A DNA stretch of 64,000 nt. It comes from Bactericera cockerelli (taxonomy: Eukaryota > Arthropoda > Insecta > Hemiptera > Triozidae). The DNA is taken from assembly GCA_024516035.1 (NCBI GenBank), contig CM044962.1, positions 2,603,027 to 2,667,026 of the forward strand, given 5' to 3'. The notes under the pieces are model-generated. The model was not told the origin of the DNA. It did not search any database and worked only from the letters and a program-made list of their open reading frames with translations. Each line of letters begins with the position of its first letter. Positions within the stretch are counted from its first letter, which is position 1. The translations under genes were made by a program, and so were the position numbers. Shown here in pieces: positions 54,701-63,024 of this stretch.

Positions 54701-57700
54701 CTAATTATTATAAATAATTAATTAAATTAAACTAAATATTTAGTAACAGAAAAAAAAACTCGAACAAAAAAAAGTTACGTCAGTACACGCGCGATGAAAA
54801 AAAATCTCACATTTCAGACGGATCTGAACTTTTCGCCACGTCACGGGCAACAGAAATTGAAAATAGCTCAAGGGACTATGGATACATCTAGATAAACATA
54901 TTATCAACAGCTACTCCAGGTCCCTACAGGTTAGGACCAATATCGATCAAGTTCTAGCGTTTTTGCCGAGCGTGTGAGAATTTTTCCCTATGTGCGTGTA
55001 CTCACGGGTTAATAATTATTGTCACCACTCATCTCCTCTCTAATAATATTTAATAATTATTGTAACAGTGCAAATTTGGATCTCGATCTCACTTTGGAAC
55101 AATTTAAACAAAGATGTAGGGAGGGCCTGGATATAGGTCTTTAGTCTGTATGCAGTGTCCCTCAAACCTGTTTACGTAATTTCAGCATTATTGCTGCGTG
55201 TAAATAGAGATGAAAAAAAACATCGGTTTTAAAGTCACTTTAAACTGCACGGTCATATCACGACGGAGGTGTTACCCTCCATTCGCAGAAAACTCACAAA
55301 CCTGCTACCCACATTAACCTCACTCAGCCTTGGATGCCAGCATCACGAAGACTCCACCTCGCTGGTTAATTATTTCGGTGATACTACGAGAACCGGTGCA
55401 TTCAACGCGCCGTCGACGCTGCCAGAACCAACTTTACACTGCAGAAAATTAATTTCCCAAATTCAACGAGTTTGACATCAATTTGGAACATGTTTTATTT
55501 TATATTAATAATATTATGAGACTAGGGGTGGAAATAATACATGTTTTTGTAATACCTCTGTGGCTCTAAGTATCTACATTCTATATCTATGATTTAACGT
55601 CCCAAAAAAAAAACAAAAAGACTCAACCTGTTTATTTAATAGTTTTCATCCTCACTCACCTGTTTCACCCATACGTTTGTTGTCATGATTTGATTTTTCA
55701 AGTTCTGAAAACATAAAAAGTAAGACAGAAATTCAGGACTAAAAATAGACAAGTACATGGTTTCAATGCTTGATTTGTTTGTTGTCATGATTTGATTTTT
55801 CACTTCTGCTATTCACTTTGCACAAGACACAAACTCATTTAGATACGGAACCATAAAGGCTGCGCGCATCTGAATGTAAAACTGCTAAGTATAGTCAGGC
55901 CTTTATACTCTAAAACATCTGCAGCTCTCCAAAGCTACACGTGTTTCAGGATTTTTCCAAATTTAAATCCGTTTTCTAAATATTTCGAGCGGCGCCTTTT
56001 TTTGGCGGACCCAGTATAAGATGTCAACAAAGGGGCCATTGCTTTACCCTATCAACTTTGGTGAAGATTAGTATAATTTTTAATTCAACCCTCGGAAGAC
56101 GTTGAAACAGAAGGCCATAGAAAATTCCGCAGAAGTGGAAAATGATTTTATCTCCTCAAGCAGGCAGCTAAATACCTGTTCGTAATTACGTTGCTCAAGT
56201 AGTCCCTCTCACCCCTCTCTACCTTATCTGTCTCCTACTTAATATCTTAAAACGTTTCATTTTCCCTTTAACCCGTTGCTGTCCTATTTCCGGAAGATTT
56301 GCAAAGTTTGCGAGAATCTGCATGAGATGACAGACTGAAAGCCGTGTTTTGAGAAAAGATGGTAATTTATCAATTTAAGATTATGTTAAAGATATTTTTT
56401 TCCTTGATCCTCTATTTCTCGAATCAATGCATCTAATGATTGAGAACTGTGTGTTGACCCAAACAAAGTTTTTAACCATATACTGAAAAACTTGTTCCAT
56501 TTGGCACTCAATACTGTAGAAATTCTTGTCGGGACCTTCTCAAATTCGTTCTGGAGTACACCTTCAGTAGAACAAACCATGGGAGTGAAAGTACTCCTTA
56601 CATCTTCAGATGCCTGATCATACTTTGAATGCTTCTCATGGGCGGAGTGTTGGTGAGCTACACTTGTCTACACTTGTAGGAAGAAGCGTCGGGATTCACA
56701 ATCCTGTAGTCTAAAAACGCAGTTCTTCCTGACTCCCAGAGTCCAACTATCTTGACGTCAGCAATCAGGGCAGGAGTATGGAGGCCCGAGGATTCTTGTA
56801 TAACAGGTTCAATGCTAACACAAGGAAAGGACAATTTGGCAAGTTCAGCACCATCATCTCTGAGATTGTCGTGTCCATGTTTACCAACCCACCTTTCTTA
56901 CAATTTAACGCATGCAAATAGTCATTCGTTCATTGCATCCATCACTTCTCTCAGGGAGGGACATTTCATGAGAGTAACGAACAGATAGGCCATCACGAAA
57001 ATGAGTTGGTGATAAATCGAAATTGTTATCACATTCAACCAGATGCTTTTGTGGGTATCACATTCAACCAGTGACCGCAATTGCCTTCAACTACCCTAGT
57101 GAGAGTTTTCTTCTTTTTCTCAGACACCTCGGAAATGATCTGTCCCAGCTTAATTTTTTCTCTTCTTCCTTTTTCAAAAAATTTTCTTTGAGAAATGTTT
57201 GTAGCTAGTTTTTATGAACTTTCAATATTACTTCTGCAGTCATTTGAAAGAACACATCTTCCATTTTACAACTTAGTGTCTGCTAAATAACAAGAAGCGA
57301 GGCATTTTGTTCAAGAAGTAGGAGCCATCTTCATTCCAGATAAATCTGGATGAATCTAGATTAAAGATGGCTGGACAGTATTTATATCGTAGAATCAGCA
57401 TTGAGATACAGAAGGGAAACGCCGGAACCATTGTGGGCGCGTGTCCCAAAACATCTCCATGAATTTTTTTATTTAAAATAGTTAAATATTTATCATTATA
57501 GATTTTAATTTTGGATTTTTTCCGGTTCAAGAAAACAGTAAGCCTGACGTTCACGTTGGCTTTAATGTTGGTCCAAGCAAGCTAATTTAACGTGTCTGAA
57601 TTTCTATCTTCAAAAAACACTTGTAACTTATAGCACGATTGTGATGTAGAGACAAGGTCAGAGAAATGAACTCGATTTGTAAATTACTTCCATGACCTAT

Positions 57701-60700
57701 AGAATAATAATAATGCGCAATTAAAAAAACTACCTACAACTTTAGTTGTGATACTATTCATAATAATAATAATAATATCGCTTTATTTATACTGCCTGGT
57801 TAGGACTATCAAGACCCATTATTCCAGCAGTGAGCCCAAGACGTATTATGATGTCGCACCTTTAGAATTAGAGGGTAATATATCAAAAAAAATCGAAAAA
57901 TACGTTTTTGGTACCGTTGGAAAGAAGAGAACGAGCTCTATCGATATGTACAAGAATTATAGTTCTATTCTTCTTCGTTCACAAGTTACAGCGCTATAAT
58001 CTTTATTAAATTAACTAAAAGTGGAGGGGGCATTGGATCAAAATAGTTTTAAGTCAGTTTGATCAGTGAAGTCAGTATATTTCTCCATAAAAAATCAATA
58101 ATTTGGAGATAATTTTTGACTCGATGATAACATTTTGATAAATTATCATCTTTAAAAAATGTTTAGTGATTCTTTTGAATATAGCTCTCTAAAATGTTTT
58201 AATATAATACTTTCTTTGTCAAATTACATTTTTTGTATTTTGATATAATACCATCTTATTTACCATCTGGTCCTATCTTGGTTCCTTCCCAATACACTAC
58301 CATCATTCATGTAGCAAAGAAAACTGGAGATCCATTCAAAGTCAAGGAATTAGGGTATGAAGACTTCATAGACATCAAAGATTTGACCAATCAACTGGAT
58401 TCCACACTGAGTTCCACATCGTTCAAAGACTCGTCCGATATGTTTTCAGATATCAAAATACTCAAATTCGAGAAAAGTAAACCTCTATCCATATCTAACA
58501 AAAATGTTCATTCGATCCTAATGTAGAATTTAGTTCCTTTGAAATATTGAGAGAACCTAGCGAAGGTACACAGCGAACATTGAAAATTTCTCGTATCAAA
58601 CCAAAAACACTGTATTCATCGAAGCTGAAGCTTCCAGACAAAAAGAAAAAGGACTTACTGAAATTAGTGAAAGACGGACAAATTAAAAGTTGCTATAAAG
58701 ACTACTACAATGATATCTGCAAGTAGATTGAACATGATTTAGATTGGGGCATATTTTATGATTAGGTACTTACTTACCTCAACACTCGAGTTTCATAATT
58801 TTATTATAGCATTATTAGGTTTCATATTTGGTACTACTTACCTACCTAAAATACGTGTTTAACTTACCTAAAGTTGCAACCTAAAGCACCCAGCAAAATA
58901 CAAAATACACCTCGTGTGTGGGCACGACTTGAGCAATTTTTATAATTGAATTGAATTGAATTGAATTGAATTTGTTTTATTTGAGTGTAATACAATACAG
59001 TTAAATAAATCAACCTATTACATTATATCACACTATGAACTAAATTAACAATAAATTATAATTATAAAAACAATATTATTGGAGGTGAATAATTTTTAGA
59101 GAAAAAGAGTGACAAGAGAAACGGTATATAAGAAAGAATATGTATGTAATAATTTTAAAACCCTAATAACTAGATTCGTATTATAGGCTAATGGCCATCT
59201 GAATGGAAGAGAAAATTTTGTAATTCTGATGTAAAACATGATAGAGACTGTGAAAATTCGAGATTTGCGTATTGATTGCAAAGTGACATCAGCCTGTCCA
59301 TCGGGACCAATTTTGATGGTTGACAATGAAATTTTTTTTTTTTTTTTAATTTAATTTATTTATTTATTTATTAAAGTGTATACAACAAAACAGTTGGAAT
59401 TCAACCTATAACATTCAACCTATAACATAATAATAATAATAATATTTTGTTCTTATTTTATTCAGAAGCCTAAAATAAGAAAAGAGTTTTTACTTTCTTT
59501 TTGTTTAACATTAAGTCAATCTTGATATTTGCTTAGTTTGTAAACATTCAACAGCATAATAAAGCTTTCATTTATAGCAAACAAATTAAAAGTTTAAGAG
59601 TTCTGATTTTTCTTACTTATTACCCTAACCTATGGAATTCTATGTATCTTTAAGTTCACAGTGCCTTTTTTCTATTATTCATACAGTGATATGTTACTAT
59701 AAAACTACAATACCACACACATTTTTAATTTAAAAGTAATACATGATAGTGATATCTCGAAAAAAATTCGAGATATTACCCACTTTTGTTCACTTATGAT
59801 CAAAGAATAAGGTATTATCGTACCATATCACTCTATTCAGTATTGACATTTTATCAAAAAATGAGATAATCTTAAATTAAAGTTTTATGTCAAAACACCT
59901 TTTTTTAAATGACAATAAATTTAAGTTCCATTATCAAAAGTGATATTTTTTTTACATAGTTCAATAGAAAAGAACATACTGATTTGAATGCAACAATAAT
60001 CAAATCTGTAGATTTTATAGTTTTAAAACAGTGATATGTCAAACTTTCAATTGCGATTTCCCAAAAAACAGGTTTTTTGACATATAACCCTCTAATTCTA
60101 AAGGTGCGAATTGTGTTAAAAATCCCAAATGGGAGGATAACTTGTCATATCCCGGCTGGGTTTCGAACCCGCGACCTCTAGAACGTCTGGATTCACAGAG
60201 TGCCGCCTTTACCACTGACCTACCGGGACAGACGGGACAGTAGAATTTATTAATGTGATTAATAGGACACACAAGGGCCCTACTGGTGCTACAAATAAAT
60301 AAAGAGTCGCTTTGTTAAACTATTGGCATAATGGGACTACCTATCTTGCGCTGACAGTGTAAATAAAGCACTACTTATACTTATACTTGTACTTGTACTT
60401 GCACTTGCACCTAGATATTTTTTTGCGAAATGTTTTGAAACAAAATGTTGATGTTTCTGAGACTTCGGACGTGAAGGGGTTCACTCGCACGATGGGAAAA
60501 CGCTGAAAAGAATTCAAGAGGCTCCTCAAAGTCTTCTCTCGCTCTGATCTGCGGTTCATGCATTTTATATAAATGCAATTTCATTTTCCGTAAGGAGAGT
60601 CTTGATACAAGTTTTTTTTTTCACAAGGTTACTATTGAATTTTCCCACTACACACATCCACTTATTTCTACAAAGGAATTAGAGAGAAGGACAGAGATAT

Positions 60701-61424
60701 AATGAAAATAAATGTATATATATGGAGCATTTTTTTATCTATACATAAAATACATAGAACTAAAACATGAATGTTTTGATTCTGCCAAGTGTGTAACCCA
60801 GAATTCTTGAGATGGTTTCACTATAAAATTAGAAATTCCCTGATCAGCACACAAGCTCGTCCACATGAGACAAAAAATGGTTGAGAATTTAAGACTTTTT
60901 TCATATAATTTGTTTAAATTAATAGCGCTGAAAAGAATTTATAGCGCACTTAAGTTTTATGGCGGTTCGACTCTTTATTTTTGAGAAAATAGCATTCACC
61001 AAAAGAGTCAGGTACTCTGAATTTCATTCTAAACAGCATTTTCACTCTCAGAATTCCCAAATCTCACTTTCAACCGTCAAAATTCGTTCAAATAAAACCA
61101 ATCAGAATGTGTTGTTTAGCTGTGAGTAAAAAAAAACTTTCTGAAACGAGGCTCTGATGAAATGTTTGCCAACAAAAAATTTGACAGATGAAAAGAACTC
61201 ACCACTTCGATCAGCTGGGAGAGTTTCAGCCCCATCTTGACCGTGAGTTTGTCCGAGTTATTGCCCACCGGTCGAATCAACCGGTTGTAATTGCTGAGCA
61301 GATCATCGTACAGACGTTTGGCTTCGTCGTTGCCTTGGGCGAGAACGATCGAGCAGACGATGAACGTAATAGACGGAAACACGAAGAACATCGTGTAAGA
61401 TCGGGAATCTCCAACTCGGGTCAT
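36554..61424 (-). CDS. nicotinic acetylcholine receptor alpha-type subunit, complete (10 exons, 564 aa)
   Basis: Exons 61203-61424, 55660-55704, 53638-53747, 52467-52647, 51252-51455, 43328-43408, 42106-42312, 40384-40591, 37619-37848 and 36554-36760 join in frame with GT-AG junctions. The product is a cation channel subunit gated by acetylcholine at the neuronal membrane. Seen: signal peptide (1-31), loop [10 protein letters not shown] (117-125), Cys-loop C159-C173, loop B W180, loop C YSCC (230-233, defining an alpha subunit), TM1 ~251-275, TM2 [20 protein letters not shown] (282-301) preceded by GEK, TM3 ~312-337, a long cytoplasmic loop (~340-505) and TM4 ~504-531. It belongs to the insect alpha1-alpha4 group. 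Which paralogue is uncertain; alpha2-like is my guess from the loop. Intron positions match those usual for the family. The Cys-loop reads FDVQTC where FDEQTC is usual. Confidence 0.95.
36820..36950 (+). repeat. SINE family G fragment and dispersed palindrome copy 3
   Basis: AATAATAAGACTCTGAGGGT through TTAACCTCGCCTGGTG matches family G. It is followed by TTACTTCCG...TCTAATATTAGAAATCGG, the inverted form of the palindrome at 3090-3130. Confidence 0.55.
36990..37560. other. intron 9 DNA, unrecognised repeat-like sequence
   Basis: The style (TGTCCGTCTGTCGGTCTGT, TCGGAAACTACTCGACGGAT) resembles dispersed insect elements, but there is no second copy in this window to confirm it. Confidence 0.35.
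37619..37848 (-). CDS. nAChR alpha exon 9 (cytoplasmic loop)
   Basis: It encodes [12 protein letters not shown], a variable Ser/Pro-rich stretch, then the conserved [20 protein letters not shown] and DKFEN that leads to TM4. The acceptor is CCCCCAG and the donor AAT|GTGAGA. Confidence 0.93.
37880..38083 (-). mobile_element. non-LTR tail, family T1
   Basis: The minus strand begins AAAGGTTGGGTGGAAGAGAT, then ATAACCCCGCCCTTTAG, ending in ATA/TAA repeats. It is inserted about 30 bases from exon 9. Confidence 0.65.
38660..38804 (-). mobile_element. SINE family A, full copy
   Basis: On the minus strand CTCAGTAGCTTGATCGATAA, B-box GGTTCAAGTCCC, and a 3' end with GTGATTAACACAATTATGAT. Confidence 0.7.
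38975..39100 (-). mobile_element. retroelement tail, family T2
   Basis: It matches 12119-12244: TTGATCAAGGGCGGTGCTAA and GGATCAAGTTTTATTTACAA on the plus strand, with an AATAA-type end. Confidence 0.6.
39451..39840. repeat. ~265-bp duplicated block in intron 8
   Basis: AGGGAGTAAACCAGCATTGG through GATGACGCCACCCTATGATG (39451-39565) is repeated at about 39697-39835 with one insertion. Each copy leads into the exon 8 array. Confidence 0.8.
39570..40400 (-). repeat. 34-bp array seeded by receptor exon 8 end and donor
   Basis: About 20 units read on the minus strand GACGTGTCCAATACAGGTGG then GTGCACGGTTTGTT. The first is the true end of exon 8 (YDVSNT codons) with donor ACAG|GTGGGT. Three to four compound units add CCAACTTCACGTACCT. 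Confidence 0.92.
40384..40591 (-). CDS. nAChR alpha exon 8 (start of cytoplasmic loop)
   Basis: It encodes [18 protein letters not shown], an acidic [10 protein letters not shown] run, [18 protein letters not shown] and [15 protein letters not shown], and ends in phase 1. The acceptor is CCCCCAG. Confidence 0.92.
40666..40845 (-). mobile_element. SINE family E, 3' part, with duplicated poly-A region
   Basis: ATAGCCGTTTTTATTTCGTA and CATGAAACAGGAGCTACTGT are the complement of the family E body. Two long T runs (40631-40668 and 40729-40765) suggest a local duplication. Confidence 0.6.
41041..41252 (+). mobile_element. SINE family B, full copy
   Basis: TGTCCGGGTAGCTCAGTGGT start, B-box GGGTTCGAAACCC, body CATTTGGGATTTTATACCGC and an (ATT) tail merging with ATTTATTT. 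Confidence 0.8.
41460..41585 (-). mobile_element. SINE family C copy
   Basis: On the minus strand CAGCCTCCGTGGCGTAACGG, B-box GAGTTCGATTCCC and GAAAATTCTGTTCCCTCAG. Confidence 0.65.
42106..42312 (-). CDS. nAChR alpha exon 7 (TM2, TM3)
   Basis: It encodes the pore-lining TM2 [20 protein letters not shown], the TM2-TM3 linker [16 protein letters not shown]3 and [13 protein letters not shown]. The donor is TGG|GTGAGT. Confidence 0.95.
42885..42990 (-). mobile_element. SINE family D, 3' fragment
   Basis: It contains GCCACTGGTCGCTG and AAAGTAGCTACTCATG, the complement of the family D body, without the tRNA-like head. Confidence 0.45.
43099..43311 (+). mobile_element. SINE family B, full copy
   Basis: TGTCCCGTTAGCTCAGTGGT start with complementary ACGGGACA after the B-box. 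The (ATT)n tail ends about 15 bases before the exon 6 donor. Confidence 0.8.
43328..43408 (-). CDS. nAChR alpha exon 6 (TM1)
   Basis: The 27-residue exon encodes [20 protein letters not shown] then PSDSGEK. Acceptor CCCCAG; donor AAG|GTGAGT. Confidence 0.95.
43520..46651 (-). repeat. 49/59/61-bp array seeded by receptor exon 5 end and donor (part 1)
   Basis: About 53 units read on the minus strand CTCCGGCGGAAGACACTCTT then CTATACGGTGAG, with or without TATCCGGACATCAT. They equal the last codons of exon 5 (LRRKTLFYT) plus the donor ACG|GTGAGT. Three length classes alternate. A T1 tail (45164-45342) and a full-length non-LTR element (46652-50887) are inserted in it. Confidence 0.95.
45164..45342 (+). 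mobile_element. non-LTR tail, family T1, inside the exon 5 array
   Basis: AGGGTTGGGTGGAAGAGATT to TCCTAATAAAGCTAAAAAAA, with array units on both sides. Confidence 0.7.
46845..49820 (-). CDS. non-LTR ORF2: endonuclease and reverse transcriptase
   Basis: The 991-residue protein begins with an APE-type endonuclease ([48 protein letters not shown]). RT follows with [67 protein letters not shown] and YADDTLLYY, then a C-terminal domain with [12 protein letters not shown]. All catalytic landmarks are present and there is no stop, so it may be active. Lys, Asn and Ile are very frequent. The clade is probably within the Jockey/CR1 group, from motif style only. Confidence 0.92.
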   Translation of the reverse strand: MMNFSNIEDIQIDFKTSIYKSINEWKNNEIRYNTKKKDLIIIHINIRSLSRKSFDLLKVYTENIIEDIDILVITEINCKNDEMKLYSLNNFNMIYKCRENNKGGGILIYTKENLGITEKCTVQFKQSENLEIEIDGKNLVINAIYRPPKNNVKEFLRELKSWIKQNELKNKDIIIIGDININTLENNNNTQSYIEILNNNGILNSIQKTTREEIYNNKITMSCIDHINIKTKHNFTSAIIEEKIADHYFVITKLEENNTNDKNKIVEIRIIDEEKIKKFISEYNWTKMIEDYEDIEELYNEFTNVFKQIYEKSQKNIKIKKKYVGNTWINKEIRDIIKLKNEKWKEVKRNPRNDELLKEFKKIKNTLTNKITQAKKKENTNIFNSFKGDMKNTWKTLDKLRNKQRKDITSMIKINFKKTKKNIQEIANEFNRNFKNDIINIKKNKENIESTISFTNSTHNFYHNNEEFNLEKINKFQLFQIVKDINIKKGPGNDKIRPIDIKTNFIYLEDTIMTIINKIITQRKVPTEMKIANIIPLYKKGKKDDMSNYRPIAVLSSIEKIFEKHFNNQLKEFIEKKKILNDRQHGFRQNKSTSTLLNIFTEDINEALNKNQYCVTLSLDLKRAYDTIDHKKMKEALNKIGIHQNTKILFDNFFKERKHIVKIGKTKSNEIDIDVGLIQGAVISPLLFNIYVNDIHNIGIQSNILQYADDTLLYYISEDLNEAYTKIQNDLNLIVKWLNIKDIFLNKEKTIMMIFENPMMTRYRSININKKIQIHNGECINKKQINNNCNCTIIKEENSMKYLGVHFDKKMNWRTQCNHIKNKLNSISYQIHHFEKIIPIRIKNIIYKTLCESILRYGIECFAYTSEENLRPIKSAHKRIIKATLHPYTNKVKRREKMLEYKILNFENLHIYTMIINHYYEEKFRQKIETPYAIRNHNFIVPNINNKYGKTTLKHQVPTLLNKLPENLRELEHKIFMKKEIQKHLLKNNDI
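49873..50715 (-). CDS. non-LTR ORF1: coiled-coil RNA-binding-type protein
   Basis: I chose the ATG at 50715 ([10 protein letters not shown]), about 280 residues. The open frame extends to 50808, but the extra leader is hydrophobic and unlike the family. It has an acidic stretch [13 protein letters not shown], a predicted coiled coil ([18 protein letters not shown] through [13 protein letters not shown]), and a C-terminal part ([47 protein letters not shown]) resembling the baculovirus FP25-like domain seen in ORF1 of many insect non-LTR elements. It ends 52 bases before ORF2. Confidence 0.8.
   Translation of the reverse strand: MTRGSRSKTNTQDGTEKKTQRTKIQKSVMSSEDEEEEDEEDVIISFKEEMKDMLKEFKKDIKAELREFEKSLSFNCGKLDDIMEKIDQIQTSMNIITKKQDILEQENTELKKKIKEMEQTDDDIQQYMRNKNIQIDGIPKMNDENLEEIMKTIGNKLNINIKNEDIDAIHRIPTRSTKNPEPIVVQFLTRKMRDSIVMKGKLKENRINTNDLALNCTMKPVFINEHLTQKKKQILFEARKLKTDKEYAFLWTKGCKIFIRKTENSTAIQLQCLEDLNKIV
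50888..51300 (-). repeat. exon 5 array, part 2 (next to the exon)
   Basis: About seven further 49-61-bp units lie between the non-LTR element and the genuine exon 5 end at 51252. The frame stays open across the first units after the donor. Confidence 0.93.
51252..51455 (-). CDS. nAChR alpha exon 5 (loop C, start of TM1)
   Basis: It encodes [59 protein letters not shown] and RKTLFYT. The vicinal cysteines after Tyr mark an alpha subunit. Donor ACG|GTGAGT is the repeated one. Confidence 0.96.
52024..52290 (-). mobile_element. SINE family A, broken copy with local duplication
   Basis: The 3' part (52024-52100) and 5' part (52230-52285, ACCGACCTCAGTAGCTTGAT complement) are separated by a segment with CTGTCCAGGTATGTTCTGAT that is repeated at 52366-52454 and resembles 38920-38965. 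Confidence 0.55.
52467..52647 (-). CDS. nAChR alpha exon 4 (Cys-loop, loop B)
   Basis: It completes an Asn codon, then encodes [35 protein letters not shown] and [10 protein letters not shown]. The 13-residue Cys-loop is intact. Donor ACG|GTAGGT. Confidence 0.95.
52933..53072 (+). mobile_element. retroelement tail, family T3
   Basis: GTTGGAAGAGAAAGCCACAG, AACCTCGCCCCTTG and TTGCAGAATGTATCATGTAG, then AATAAAGTATTAAATAATAA. It matches 14690-14835. Confidence 0.65.
53175..53345 (-). mobile_element. SINE family D copy
   Basis: On the minus strand CAGCCTCCATGGCAGAGTG, B-box GGGTTCGAATCCC and GCTCTGCATGTTCGGGG, then a degraded body. Confidence 0.65.
53350..53645 (-). mobile_element. family F retroposon inserted at the exon 3 donor with 15-bp target duplication
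   Basis: TGACTTACTTGTTGT occurs at 53350-53364 and again at 53630-53644. Read on the receptor strand this is ACAACAAGTAAGTCA, the last seven bases of exon 3 plus its 5' splice site. Between them lies a family F copy whose minus-strand end is a CAACAACAA tail. Confidence 0.85.
53638..53747 (-). CDS. nAChR alpha exon 3 (loop A)
   Basis: It encodes [20 protein letters not shown] then [16 protein letters not shown] and two bases of the next Asn codon. Donor CAA|GTAAGT. A retroposon sits directly behind the donor. Confidence 0.94.
54016..55008. mobile_element. piggyBac-like MITE, 993 bp
   Basis: It is flanked by TTAA (54012-54015 and 55009-55012). The ends are CCTGTGAGTACACGCGC and, inverted, CCCGTGAGTACACGCAC. 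An internal copy of TACACGCGCGATGAAAAAAA with TCTCACA is near each end. No transposase is present. A 41-bp flanking sequence is also duplicated on both sides, so the insertion hit one copy of a small tandem repeat. Confidence 0.85.
55225..55340 (-). repeat. dispersed repeat family H, copy
   Basis: AAACTGCACGGTCATATCAC, GACGGAGGTGTTACCCTCC and GAAAACTCACAAACCTG correspond to 5150-5245. Confidence 0.5.
55660..55704 (-). CDS. nAChR alpha exon 2 (45-bp mini-exon)
   Basis: The 15 residues [15 protein letters not shown] are the conserved small exon of this family. Acceptor TTTTCAG; donor CAG|GTGAGT. A 26-bp copy of part of the exon is present 102 bases upstream in intron 1. Confidence 0.95.
55777..55802 (-). 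repeat. partial copy of receptor exon 2 in intron 1
   Basis: It is identical over 26 bases to 55675-55700, which lies inside exon 2. It has no good acceptor of its own. Confidence 0.85.
56386..57060 (-). pseudogene. decayed retroelement ORF, C-terminal region
   Basis: Several short minus-strand frames in order ([20 protein letters not shown] near 57000, [20 protein letters not shown] near 56750, [11 protein letters not shown], then [20 protein letters not shown] to 56386) resemble, in layout, the conserved stretch found after reverse transcriptase in many invertebrate retroelement proteins. Frames change at least twice and stops are present. The assignment rests on recollection of that pattern. 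Confidence 0.4.
57765..57850 (-). mobile_element. SINE family B, 3' fragment
   Basis: ATCGCTTTATTTATACTGCC and ATTATTCCAGCAGTGAGCCC are the complement of the family B end, with an (ATA)n tail. Confidence 0.6.
58233..58726 (+). pseudogene. frameshifted ORF of unknown family
   Basis: A 97-codon frame (58233-58526) is followed in another frame (58511-58726) by a Lys-rich end with [20 protein letters not shown] and a YKDYYNDI motif. A single frameshift near 58510 would join them. I do not recognise the family. Such short Lys-rich ends occur in transposon-encoded proteins. It lies antisense within receptor intron 1. Confidence 0.35.
60113..60230 (-). mobile_element. SINE family B, 5' part
   Basis: On the minus strand TGTCCCGGTAGGTCAGTGGT, B-box GGGTTCGAAACCC, then CATTTGGGATTTTTAACAC. 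The 3' tail is missing. Confidence 0.65.
61203..61424 (-). CDS. nAChR alpha exon 1 (signal peptide, N-terminus)
   Basis: The ATG at 61424 opens [11 protein letters not shown] followed by a hydrophobic leader [20 protein letters not shown]. The inner Met12 could also start. The mature part is [20 protein letters not shown] then [20 protein letters not shown], a hallmark of the family. Donor GTG|GTGAGT. Confidence 0.93.
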
Positions 61425-61499
61425 GATTGAACTGTGGTCCTTCGGGCCGGTTTTTCAGGTCTGTGAAAAAGTGCAATTTAGATTATAGTCAATCAACTT

Positions 61500-61647
61500 C
61501 TATTTCGTGATACCACAACTACTCTTATCACTTTCGTGATATCAAAACTAGGTACTTTACCAAAACTACGCTGAATCCGATACTTGAACCTCCGACCTTC
61601 AGGTTACAAGTCCGCTTAGTCCGCTGCCTTAGCTACTGAGGTCGGTT
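61500..61647 (-). mobile_element. SINE family A, diverged copy
   Basis: CCGACCTCAGTAGCTAAGGC on the minus strand, B-box GGTTCAAGTATCGG, and a 3' end with TGATATCACGAAAGTGAT. It lies upstream of receptor exon 1. Confidence 0.6.
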
Positions 61648-62089
61648 CCTGTTGACTATTTTCAATACAAGTCAATAAGTAAAAGAAACAATGAAGACAT
61701 AGATAGGCACATCACCTGTTAGGCAACAACAACTTTTTTAGCAAGACATATTTCTAAACATTTTTCTCTCTTTATCAATGTAAAATAATGAAACGTGCGA
61801 CTGTGTCTGTGGTTACATTGTTCTTCAACATCAAAATCATTGACCTATAAAGAGTTAGGTATACATAATTAGATATATAAAGTCAATAAACTTTCAATTT
61901 TCAAACTAAAAAAAAGTTTCCAACAGCATCACGTTTCTTTTTCTCTCGCATATTTTTTTTTTTTCAATTTTTTTGTCAAACCAAGGGCGAAGCAGGGGTA
62001 AATTGCTTTTCGACAGCGGGCCAGGAAGTCATCTAGGATACGTTTCGTCTACCCACCTGTGACACTTCCTGACAATGATGCAATCCGAA

Positions 62090-62297
62090 TAGTGGAAGAG
62101 GCAGTGTTGAAAGAGAGAGGAGATTGAAGAGGTGGAGGAAGGAAGAGTAAGAGAGAGATAGAGATAGAGAGAAAATAGGTAGAGATTGAGAAAGTGGAGA
62201 TGAAAGAGGTATAGCAAGGCAAAGAAAGAAAGTGTGGGAGAGAGATGGAGAGAAAAAGGGAAAATATTGAGAAAGTGGAAACGAAAGAGCAGGAGGA

Positions 62298-62336
<39 letters not shown>

Positions 62337-62500
62337 CAGAAGAAAGAAACTGATGAGAATAATAATTTTATGCAAATGCAGAGGAAGAAGAAGAAGAGAA
62401 AAAATAATGGGTGGAAAGTGTAGAGAAAATAGACATACAAAGAAAAGAATCTTAGAAAGTGTAGAGAAAAAAAAAGAAAGGCGGAAAAACAGTTGTTATA
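62090..62500 (+). repeat. purine-rich (GA/GAA) low-complexity DNA
   Basis: GAGA and AAGA runs with occasional T, longest near 62299-62340. ORFs across it are low-complexity artefacts. Confidence 0.85.
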
Positions 62501-62599
62501 TTTATTTTAAAATCACAATATTGATATTACAATTAAAGTCGCCAAACTAAATATTTACCATAGTAAGCACTCATGGACGAGTCAGCCACTTTCTCAATA

Positions 62600-63020
62600 A
62601 ATTGAGCTTCTCAAATTGGTAGTTTAATATTAAAATTTATTGACTTTGTAATAGACAAGCAAAACAAAGTAAAAGGACTTGAAAGAAAGAGTTAACAATA
62701 TTATGAAGAAAAATGTAGAATAGACGGAAAAGAATAACGTAGAATTACGATAATCATAAGAGAAGATGAGAAAGGATTGTGGGATGATGAGAATGAAAGA
62801 AAAAAAGAGGTCGTATCTCTGTCCAGGGAGTCCTGAAGACATCATTTATCATATAAGCTGTTGCTACCTAGTTTCCTGTGGGAGTAGAATGATATAATGT
62901 ATCTAAATCTATATTAAGTCTCATGATATTGAAGTGACATTTGACTCAAATATACAACCCTGACAGGTGGGTGAGGTGGGATGTGTTGTAGAGTAGCACT
63001 AACAATTTAACCTATTTATA
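62600..63020. other. intergenic, nothing recognised
   Basis: AT-rich sequence with no gene or repeat that I can support. Confidence 0.5.
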
Positions 63021-63024
63021 TTAG

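Noticed and set aside
62033..62440. Leu/Ser-rich ORF resembling a membrane protein
   Set aside because: It is the translation of GA/CT microsatellite.
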